NCBI GenBank assembly: GCA_009919445.1
Contig: RGBY01000112.1
Coordinates: 1 to 7,850, forward strand
Direction of reading: 5' to 3'
Origin: Planctomycetia bacterium
GTDB lineage: Bacteria; Planctomycetota; Planctomycetia; Pirellulales; UBA1268
DNA length: 7,850 bases
A program made the translations under genes and the position numbers. Shown here in pieces: positions 1 to 5,788 of this stretch (its first letter is position 1; the number at the start of each line of letters is the position of its first letter). The notes beneath the pieces are model-generated. The model was not told where the DNA came from and ran no database searches. It saw nothing but the letters and a program-made list of their open reading frames with translations.

Positions 1-1833
1 CCTTGCGCCGGCGGAGCGACTCTTCTTTTTCGATGCAAAGACACGCTGCATCTCTTCCAGTGAGGTTACCCCCGAGAGCACCAGATCCATCCCCTGCTCC
101 CGCATCGGCACATAGCCGCTTTGGGCCGCTGCCTTCCGCAGGTCAGCCGTTCCTGCCCGCCGGGCGATCTCTTTCTTAAGCGGCATACCAGTTGCTAGCT
201 CGAAGGCACCCGTCCGGCCGAGATAACTCCGTCCGGAACAGAAGCGACAACCCCCATTTGGCGAAGCTGTCCTGATGTGGGGCACATCTTCGGCAGACTT
301 CCCAAACTTTTCGAGCAGCGGCAGAGGGGCCTCTTGTTCTTCAGCACACCGCGGACAGAGCTTTCGCACCAGCTTTTGGCAGACAGAGCCGAGATAGCAG
401 CGGGCCAGATCACCAGGGGCGATGCCCAACTCCAGCATCTTTCCGATCACATCGAGGCTGTCCTCGGCCGGCAGACTCACGATCACCATCTTGTCTTCGA
501 GAGCTCGCTTGACGAGGTCAGCTGCCAAGGCTGGATCGCTGAGCCGCCGGACGACGAATCCACTGGGGTAGGAAAGCGAAGCCTTCTCTATTGCCTCAAT
601 GGCTGTTTCACCAGCAGCCGCATCGTACTGCTGCACCTTTACGTTCTGAATGTCTGTCGTTTCTTCGTGTACCTCTTCAATTGAGACAAAGTCTCGCATG
701 AGTCGATCGCCGGCTGTCACGGTCATGTCGAAGAAGGTGTTCAGGCCATTGCCGGGCGGAGCGGTCACAATCACCAGGCCACGCTGCAGATTGACCAACT
801 GCTGAAGTTGCTCAAGCATCGCTGCAGGCATCCCCAGATCTTCTGCCGTCTTGAATTTTGGCGGCGGGGTGTTGAGTTCAATAATGAATTGCTCGTGCCC
901 CTTGACGATCTTCGTCCGTACTCGACAGGTGCGCTCCTTCCCGTCGGCAGTAATGGCAAAGCTGCCTTCCTGGGGACGGCCACGCTTCTTGGGCGAAAGC
1001 CCTGCCAGACGCAACAGAATCACCAGCAGTTTTTCACCAATCACACCATCGATGGTTGGCGCATCGCCCCAGACCTCAGGGTTTTTCTTACTACTCTTTT
1101 TTTTCAGCGACCCACTTTCACAGACCCGTACCGGAAGTTTGACCCCGTCGATATCATGCCGCACATGCAACCCACCCTGGGCCAGATCCAGCAGGATCAC
1201 CGGCGTTCGAGCCCAGACACCATCAGCCAGAATTTTGATGAGGTCGCGGATTTCGGAATTCTCTGAGAGCTTTTCCACCAAAAGCGTGTTTTCTTCAGGC
1301 ACGTCCCGACAGGTCGCCACCAGCGTGACCTCCGGCGGGGCCGCCACCACTTCGCCGGTGTCATTGAGCGCTCGCGTGCGAACCACGAGGTAAAGCACCA
1401 GCGGCAACAACCAGTCGGCCCCCAAAACGCCAAGACCGAGGTTCATGCCACCTGATTCAAGGAAGGCATACTCAGTCCAGTTCAGACCAACTGAAACCAG
1501 CAGGCCCACCGCCAGCAAGGCGTAGGGAAGAACCACGATTTTCTGCCACTTCTTGCTGCCAAGCCCCTGCCGTCTGGCATCCTTGACGATCCAGCTGCTC
1601 GACAGTGCCCAGAGCAGGCTCAACACCCCCAGCACCACCCCGCCGACAGTGGCAGTGTTGACGTCGATTTTCAGTTCGACCTTCTCGCCGGCAGCCTCAG
1701 GATTAGCCTCTGCTTCGGCTGCCTGCTCGTTGCCAGCTGGCTGCTCTTGAGCAAACGCCGCCGGCCCACTCAATAAAGCCGGACAGAGGCAAACTGCAAC
1801 AAGCAGCCCGCAGGCATATCGCCTCCGCGACAT
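1..1833 (-). CDS. Membrane-anchored GspE/PilB-family pseudo-ATPase (C-terminus cut by window edge)
   Basis: This open frame has no stop before the window edge, so at least 611 codons are visible. Residues 1-28 form a signal peptide (RRR n-region, hydrophobic core, AFA|QE cleavage site). Hydrophobic segments follow at about 60-83, 98-118 and 130-152. Residues 190-335 resemble the GspE N2 domain (SEIRDLIKIL at 193-202, IDGV at 228-231). The rest aligns by eye with the secretion-ATPase core, but the catalytic motifs are lost. Walker A reads APPGNGLN (358-365, Lys replaced by Leu364). Walker B reads YPSGFVVRRLSD (422-433, the GE pair replaced by RR). The His box reads SLPAED (Pro455 for His). The zinc tetracysteine survives as CPRC (493-496) and CRFC (529-532), and the GspE C-terminal helices (TSLEEMQRVF) are present. 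It lies 73 bases after pilT. In-frame alternative starts are GTG at 1857 (AGGAAG six bases upstream) and ATG at 1872; I chose 1833 for its clean signal peptide. Family assignment is firm; loss of ATPase activity is inferred. Confidence 0.85.
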   Translation of the reverse strand, partial: MSRRRYACGLLVAVCLCPALLSGPAAFAQEQPAGNEQAAEAEANPEAAGEKVELKIDVNTATVGGVVLGVLSLLWALSSSWIVKDARRQGLGSKKWQKIVVLPYALLAVGLLVSVGLNWTEYAFLESGGMNLGLGVLGADWLLPLVLYLVVRTRALNDTGEVVAAPPEVTLVATCRDVPEENTLLVEKLSENSEIRDLIKILADGVWARTPVILLDLAQGGLHVRHDIDGVKLPVRVCESGSLKKKSSKKNPEVWGDAPTIDGVIGEKLLVILLRLAGLSPKKRGRPQEGSFAITADGKERTCRVRTKIVKGHEQFIIELNTPPPKFKTAEDLGMPAAMLEQLQQLVNLQRGLVIVTAPPGNGLNTFFDMTVTAGDRLMRDFVSIEEVHEETTDIQNVKVQQYDAAAGETAIEAIEKASLSYPSGFVVRRLSDPALAADLVKRALEDKMVIVSLPAEDSLDVIGKMLELGIAPGDLARCYLGSVCQKLVRKLCPRCAEEQEAPLPLLEKFGKSAEDVPHIRTASPNGGCRFCSGRSYLGRTGAFELATGMPLKKEIARRAGTADLRKAAAQSGYVPMREQGMDLVLSGVTSLEEMQRVFASKKKSRSAGAR

Positions 1834-1906
1834 CTGCTTCCCAATGCACGTGGTCACGTTTTTCTTCCTCATCTTTCCACAATTGAAGCCGACCTTTGAG
1901 GGCAAC

Positions 1907-3076
1907 TCAGACGATCCCCTTAAGTGCCATCTGCAACGCCTCTCGATTTGGCGCAATGTCAAGAGCGGCCTGCCGGTCGATCAACTCCTGATCGATCAGG
2001 CTCTTCAAACTCATCGTAAAGTCCTGCATGCCATCCTTGGCTGACTTGCGAATATGGTCAGCCAACAAATGCTCCTGCTCCTCAAGCACATACTTGCGAA
2101 CCAGCACATCGATAAACATCAACTCGACAACGGGCACACGAGCCACGTCTTTCCTGATTGTTTTGAGCAGCTTCTGCGCCACAATGCCCTTCATGTTGAA
2201 GGCAATGGCACTGCGGATGGCAGCATGCTCTTCCTGCGGAAACAGGTCGAGGATACGAGAAATCGTACTTGGGGCATTCGATGCATGGATCGTGCCATAC
2301 ACGAGATGGCCCGTCTCAGCGGCGTGAATAGCCGTCTTGAAGGTATCGACGTCACGCAACTCACCGACGAGGATGATGTCGGGGTCTTCTCGCACGGCAT
2401 GCTTCATGCCGATTTCGAAGTTCTTGACATCGGTTCCGATTTCCCGCTGATTGATCAGACACTTGTCTTCCGTAAAGACAAACTCAATCGGATCTTCAAG
2501 CGTCAGGATGTGCTTGCGATAGTTTCGGTTAATGTAGTTGAGCATCGACCCAATGGTCGTACTCTTCCCAGACCCCGTGACGCCTGCCAGCAGAACCATG
2601 CCCTGCTCGAGCGTGCAGAGGCGTTCAATGGCTGGCGGAAGAAACAGCCCCTCAAAATCGGGAATGGTGTTGTTGACCTTTCGGGCCACCATGCCGAGGG
2701 CCCCCTGCTGGTAGAGCAGATTCACTCGGAACCGCCACTTGGTGCCATCGACAACCGCGCTGTGTGCAAAGTCAGCTCCGCCTTCATCAGCCAGGATCTT
2801 TCGTTGCCGTTCATCCAGCATCGGAAAGCAGATTTCCTGCATCTTCTCGCCGCTGATTGGCGGAGACTTCAGCGGCTGAAGCGCTCCCCGCACCCGCATG
2901 TACGGAGGCTGACCCGACTTCAGATGCAAATCCGACCCATTGAGTTTGACAAGGGCCTCAAAATAGCGGTCGATCTCGAGTCGATCGGGTTTGCCTGCAA
3001 CTGCCTGAACCGGCGCAGCCCCTTCTTCCACAAAGGAGGCTTCTGGCGTACTGGCGTCTGGCTTGGCATCGAGCAT
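1907..3076 (-). CDS. pilT: Type IV pilus retraction-type ATPase, PilT/PilU family
   Basis: This is a cytoplasmic hexameric ATPase of the type IV pilus and type II secretion class, which in pili powers fibre retraction. In a 389-residue numbering the motifs are intact: Walker A GVTGSGKS (165-172), Asp box LTLEDPIEF (about 191-199), Walker B DPDIILVGELRD (231-242) and His box AAETGHLVYGTIHASNA (about 252-268). The N-terminal PAS-like domain is present (DLHLKSGQPPYMRVRG, about 49-64). The length slightly exceeds the usual 340-370 residues because of an acidic, Ala/Pro-rich N-terminal extension. The C-terminus lacks the classical AIRNLIRE motif and instead reads HIRKSAKDGMQDFTMSL, which recalls the GMQTFDQAL region of PilU. 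The start at 3076 has AGAGGGG eight bases upstream; ATG 3082 and GTG 3112 are in-frame alternatives with worse spacing. It follows hisF by 110 bases and precedes the degenerate GspE-like gene, so the two may act on one machine. Confidence 0.93.
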   Translation of the reverse strand: MLDAKPDASTPEASFVEEGAAPVQAVAGKPDRLEIDRYFEALVKLNGSDLHLKSGQPPYMRVRGALQPLKSPPISGEKMQEICFPMLDERQRKILADEGGADFAHSAVVDGTKWRFRVNLLYQQGALGMVARKVNNTIPDFEGLFLPPAIERLCTLEQGMVLLAGVTGSGKSTTIGSMLNYINRNYRKHILTLEDPIEFVFTEDKCLINQREIGTDVKNFEIGMKHAVREDPDIILVGELRDVDTFKTAIHAAETGHLVYGTIHASNAPSTISRILDLFPQEEHAAIRSAIAFNMKGIVAQKLLKTIRKDVARVPVVELMFIDVLVRKYVLEEQEHLLADHIRKSAKDGMQDFTMSLKSLIDQELIDRQAALDIAPNREALQMALKGIV

Positions 3077-3084
3077 TGTCATTA

Positions 3085-3091
3085 CCCCTCT
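3085..3091 (-). promoter_or_regulatory. Ribosome binding site deciding the pilT start
   Basis: AGAGGGG on the minus strand lies eight bases before the ATG at 3076 but only two before the ATG at 3082, and it lies inside the frame that begins with GTG at 3112. This spacing favours 3076. Confidence 0.55.
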
Positions 3092-3102
3092 TTTCAAGAC
3101 CA

Positions 3103-3117
3103 CTCCCTGCACGGGAG
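3103..3117 (-). other. Small hairpin in the pilT leader
   Basis: On the minus strand CTCCC-GTGCA-GGGAG forms a perfect five-base-pair stem with a five-base loop, in the 110-base gap between hisF and pilT and 11 bases before the pilT Shine-Dalgarno. No U-tract follows, so it is not a standard terminator. The rest of the gap shows no convincing promoter. Any regulatory role is conjecture. Confidence 0.25.
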
Positions 3118-3187
3118 CACGATCCCACGGACCTCACCTTACTCAACGACACGAAAGCGACCAAACGACTGCTGCCACCTAAGCCCT

Positions 3188-3979
3188 TTATTCCGCCACA
3201 CGGGCAGCCAGTGCCGGCCGAACCGGGATGCCGCGGGCTAGCAGCATCTCTTTCACCTCGGCAATTGAACAGTCCCCAAAATGAAAGATTCCAGCGGCCA
3301 GAACAGCATCGGCATGACCATATTCAATGGCATCGGCAAGGTGCTCCGGCCGGCCTGCCCCACCGCTGGCGACCACGGGAATGCCGACTGCCTGACTGAC
3401 CGCCGCAGTCATCTCAAGGTCGTACCCGTCTCGGGTGCCATCCCGGTCCATGCAGGTGAGCACAATTTCCCCCGCCCCGAGCGACTCAACCCTCCTGGCC
3501 CAGTCGACTGCTTCCAGGCCCGTCGGCACCCGCCCGCCGTTGACGAACACCTCCCAGACCTCACGGCCATCACGAACGACCCGCTTGGGATCAATGTTCA
3601 CCACCGTGGCACAGCTCCCCAACCGCTTGGCAACAGCGGTGACCAACTCGGGCGTTTTCACCGCTGCCGAATTGATGCTCACCTTTTCGGCACCCGCATG
3701 GACCAGTTCGACTGCATCTTCAAGAGTCCGAATGCCGCCGCCAACCGTGAAAGGCATAAAAATAGTTTCCGCCACACGCCGCACCATGTCGAGCATGATT
3801 GCCCGGCCTTCATGGCTGGCAGTGATGTCTAGAAAGACCAGTTCGTCGGCCCCCTCAGCTTCATATCGGGCAGCGACAGCCACTGGGTCACCCGCATCAA
3901 CGAGTTCCAGAAACTTGGTTCCTTTGACAACACGTCCCTTCTCAACGTCGAGGCAGGGAATGATTCGCTTGGCAAGCAT
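3188..3979 (-). CDS. hisF: Imidazole glycerol phosphate synthase cyclase subunit
   Basis: HisF is a cytoplasmic (beta/alpha)8-barrel protein. With the glutaminase HisH it converts PRFAR plus ammonia to imidazole-glycerol phosphate and AICAR in histidine synthesis. The 263 residues match the family's usual 250-260. The start MLAKRIIPCLDV places catalytic Asp at residue 11 and the second catalytic Asp at 130 (VVNIDPKRV), the same numbers as in Thermotoga HisF. Phosphate-binding loops are visible at TVGGGIRT (78-85) and ASGGAGRPEHL (204-214), and LTCMDRDGT (174-182) is characteristic. The ATG follows the thiG TAA by five bases with no Shine-Dalgarno of its own, so translation is probably coupled to thiG. 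No hisH or other his gene is in the window; the partner must lie elsewhere. The short spacing implies co-transcription with thiS and thiG. Confidence 0.97.
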   Translation of the reverse strand: MLAKRIIPCLDVEKGRVVKGTKFLELVDAGDPVAVAARYEAEGADELVFLDITASHEGRAIMLDMVRRVAETIFMPFTVGGGIRTLEDAVELVHAGAEKVSINSAAVKTPELVTAVAKRLGSCATVVNIDPKRVVRDGREVWEVFVNGGRVPTGLEAVDWARRVESLGAGEIVLTCMDRDGTRDGYDLEMTAAVSQAVGIPVVASGGAGRPEHLADAIEYGHADAVLAAGIFHFGDCSIAEVKEMLLARGIPVRPALAARVAE

Positions 3980-3984
3980 AGAGA

Positions 3985-4851
3985 TTAGACCGTAGGTGCT
4001 GAGGCGGAATGAATCCGATCCGTTTCAGGACTGGATGCCATGGCGTACCGTTTCCGTGGAATCCGACCAGCCAAGAAGGCATCACGACCAGCGGCACAGG
4101 CGGCCCGCATCGCCCGAGCCATGCGGAGTGGAGCAGCCGCGTGAGCAATGGCGGTGTTAAGAAGCACGCCATCAACCCCCAATTCCATTGCCGCTGCCAC
4201 ATCACTGGCGGTTCCGACTCCGGCATCAACAATCACTGGGTATTCAGGGTCACCGTCTTTCAGATACTCCAGGCAGATCGACAGGCTGTTGGCGTTGAGG
4301 ATTCCTTGGCCAGATCCGATCGGGCTGCCCGCTGGCATCACACTGGCCGCCCCCAAGTCTTTCAGGCGGCGGGCGATAATGGGGTCATCGCTGGTGTAGA
4401 CCAGGACGGTAAAGCCGTCGGCCACCAACTGTTCAGTTGCCTCGAGGGTGCCAACGGGATCAGGAAGCAGCGTCTTCTGGTCACCCAGCACTTCAAGTTT
4501 GACCCATTCGCTGCCCGCATTCCCCAGGTCGCGAAGCAACTCTCTTCCTAGGCGGGCAACTCGCACGGCATCCGTCGCTGAAAAGCAGCCGGCCGTATTG
4601 GGGAGCAGCGTGTAGCGTGAGACGTCGAGGTGGTCGAGAATGTTTTCACCGGCGGCATTGAGCAGCCTTTCCCGTCGGACCGCCACGGTCACACAGTCCG
4701 TGCCACTGGCCTCAAGGCAACGGGCCATCTCAGCGTACGACGCATATTTGCCCGTGCCGACAACCAGCCGGCTGGTCAGGGTAAAGCCTCCTACCCGCAG
4801 CGGTGTCTCACCACCGTCGATTGCCGCACCATCCATCACTGCGTCTGCCAT
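3985..4851 (-). CDS. thiG: Thiazole synthase
   Basis: ThiG forms the thiazole phosphate moiety of thiamine from 1-deoxy-D-xylulose 5-phosphate, dehydroglycine and the ThiS thiocarboxylate. The 288-residue product carries the family signatures: LVVGTGKY (30-36), the Schiff-base lysine in WVKLEVLGD (Lys118), VMPAGSPIGSGQG (171-183), VIVDAGVGTASDVAAAMELG (206-225), LLNTAIA (230-236) and the tail AGRIPRKRYAMASSP (261-275). About 15 residues precede the conserved barrel at the N-terminus, making it slightly longer than the roughly 255-residue Bacillus protein; ATG at 4836 is an in-frame alternative. Upstream, GGAGAG lies about ten bases before the ATG and GAAGG abuts it. It sits 45 bases after thiS and five before hisF, consistent with a ThiS-ThiG working pair on one transcript. 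Confidence 0.97.
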   Translation of the reverse strand: MADAVMDGAAIDGGETPLRVGGFTLTSRLVVGTGKYASYAEMARCLEASGTDCVTVAVRRERLLNAAGENILDHLDVSRYTLLPNTAGCFSATDAVRVARLGRELLRDLGNAGSEWVKLEVLGDQKTLLPDPVGTLEATEQLVADGFTVLVYTSDDPIIARRLKDLGAASVMPAGSPIGSGQGILNANSLSICLEYLKDGDPEYPVIVDAGVGTASDVAAAMELGVDGVLLNTAIAHAAAPLRMARAMRAACAAGRDAFLAGRIPRKRYAMASSPETDRIHSASAPTV

Positions 4852-4896
4852 CCTTCAGCTTCTCTCCTGGGAATCACTGCAACCACAATCAACTCG

Positions 4897-5124
4897 TCAG
4901 CCACCCCCGACGAGGGTCACGATTTCCAACTGGTCGTCCTGCCGGAGCACGCACTCCGGAAGGGACGCTCGGGGCACCACCACTTCATTGACCTCCACCG
5001 CAACTGGTCGACCATCCAAACCGATGGCAACAAGGAGATCATGGGCTGTCCCACCCTCCACCAGTCGGTGTGGCTCGCCGTTGACCGTCACCACGATCTC
5101 CTGCTTTGCTTCACTCAAGGTCAT
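4897..5124 (-). CDS. thiS: Sulfur carrier protein ThiS
   Basis: ThiS is a small ubiquitin-fold sulfur carrier. Its C-terminal glycine is adenylated by ThiF, converted to a thiocarboxylate, and donates sulfur to ThiG. The 75-residue product has the expected pattern: VTVNGEPHRL near residues 10-19, AHDLLVAIGLDGRPVAVEVN in the middle, VVVPRASL, the QDDQLEIV strand, and the essential C-terminal VGGG. The ATG overlaps the TGA of the upstream gene (ATGA, 5121-5124), so translation is probably coupled. A longer reading from ATG 5283 adds 53 residues without resemblance to ThiS and overlaps the upstream gene, so I reject it. The nearest G-rich ribosome-binding candidate (AGGGGG) is 12 bases upstream, rather far, which fits reliance on coupling. 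No thiF, thiC, thiE or thiO is in the window. Confidence 0.93.
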   Translation of the reverse strand: MTLSEAKQEIVVTVNGEPHRLVEGGTAHDLLVAIGLDGRPVAVEVNEVVVPRASLPECVLRQDDQLEIVTLVGGG

Positions 5125-5729
5125 GGCTGCAACTCGCCCCCTGTCCCGCCCCCGGGAGGCTGCAACCCGCCCCCGCGCGGCTGGGCCAGGTCGAGTGGTA
5201 GCAAGGGTAGCGATGCACCGGCCGCCACTCCCTGCTGGGGCCCAAAGGGAATGCCATAGGCCACCGTTGCCCCCGACGAACAATCAGTCACGTAGAGCAC
5301 CGAGGGTGCCATTGCCATTCGTCCACGGCGGGGGAGTTCCGCCTGACCTGCCACCAGAAGAAAGCGCGGATCTTTTGCCTGCCCGGGTTGAAAGCCGAGA
5401 TCATTCAGCACGTTATGCCGATAGACAACGCCAAAGGTTCCGGTCGCCGGACTGAGCAGGCCTCCCGAGAGATCGCCCGTGAGAAAGTCGAGAACGAAAA
5501 AGCCCTCGGCTCCTCCCCCCAGCCCGGTCGTCAGCGGTGTGGTGCAGACCGCAAATGTTTCATTCGCCTGGGCTGTCATTGCGTGAACAACAGGCAGTGC
5601 TGGCGTGGCTGCCTGCCAGCGACCGGCAACGGCCCCAAGGCCGATCCCGATACCGAGTCCAGCCACAACGCAGAAAAAATGACTCGGCAGTGCGTGCGTC
5701 GCCAATGCCCGCAGGCGAACAGAGAGCAT
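5121..5729 (-). CDS. Membrane-anchored protein of unknown function, coupled to thiS
   Basis: I cannot assign a function. The 202-residue product begins with a basic stretch (MLSVRLRALATH), then one hydrophobic, glycine-rich segment at about 18-38, most likely a signal anchor with the remainder outside the cytoplasm. The body holds short strand-like stretches: ETFAVCTTPL (57-66), GFFVLDFLTGDLSGGLL (76-92), VYRHNVLNDLG (102-112), DPRFLLVAGQAELPRRG (120-136) and SVLYVTDCSSGATVAYGIPF (143-162). Cysteines at 62 and 150 could pair. The tail is Gly/Pro-rich (PRGGGLQPPGGGTGGELQP). From memory, similar short proteins with FVLDFLTGDL and YVTD motifs occur in planctomycetes; a search is needed to confirm. 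GGAG seven bases upstream supports ATG 5729 over GTG 5759. The stop overlaps the thiS start, placing it first in the thiS-thiG-hisF cluster. Confidence 0.8.
   Translation of the reverse strand: MLSVRLRALATHALPSHFFCVVAGLGIGIGLGAVAGRWQAATPALPVVHAMTAQANETFAVCTTPLTTGLGGGAEGFFVLDFLTGDLSGGLLSPATGTFGVVYRHNVLNDLGFQPGQAKDPRFLLVAGQAELPRRGRMAMAPSVLYVTDCSSGATVAYGIPFGPQQGVAAGASLPLLPLDLAQPRGGGLQPPGGGTGGELQP
5125..5174 (-). repeat. Imperfect 17-bp direct repeat before thiS
   Basis: Bases 5125-5141 and 5158-5174 are 17-bp copies differing at one position (read on the plus strand as GGCTGCAAC[T/C]CGCCCCC). Their 33-base offset keeps reading frame and gives the repeated GG-LQP residues at the C-terminus of the membrane protein. 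The copy at 5125 directly adjoins the thiS start codon, so the repeat duplicates the thiS leader. Confidence 0.6.
5137..5174 (-). promoter_or_regulatory. G-rich element with G-quadruplex potential before thiS
   Basis: On the coding strand five G-tracts occur in 38 bases: GGGGG-C-GGG, a 12-base spacer, then GGGGG-C-GGG-ACA-GGGGG. The last tract ends 12 bases before the thiS ATG. The same strand is the mRNA strand, so an RNA quadruplex covering the thiS initiation region is possible. The spacer contains CCC, which could pair with G-tracts instead. The G-richness may simply reflect the Gly-rich tail encoded here. Confidence 0.35.
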
Positions 5730-5736
5730 AGAAAAA

Positions 5737-5740
5737 CTCC
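5737..5740 (-). promoter_or_regulatory. Ribosome binding site deciding the start of the unknown membrane protein
   Basis: GGAG lies seven bases before ATG 5729 on the minus strand. The in-frame GTG at 5759 has no comparable site, so the shorter form is preferred. Confidence 0.5.
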
Positions 5741-5788
5741 AAAGGGGTCTGAGAACCACCGGGGAGATCGCTTCAACCAGCGAGCCCT

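Noticed and set aside
1..1833. The leftmost gene as a pseudogene
   Set aside because: The frame is uninterrupted for 611 codons, with intact signal peptide, zinc cysteines and C-terminal motifs. Only the nucleotide-binding residues are changed, which argues for specialisation rather than decay.
2054..3241. Long plus-strand open frame of 395 codons opposite pilT and hisF
   Set aside because: It is the antisense shadow of a clearly conserved gene, crosses into the hisF coding region, and its translation has no recognisable domain.
4897..5283. 128-residue version of ThiS starting at ATG 5283
   Set aside because: The first 53 residues show no ThiS similarity and come from the upstream gene's sequence in another frame. 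The ATG at 5124 gives a normal-length ThiS and an ATGA overlap.
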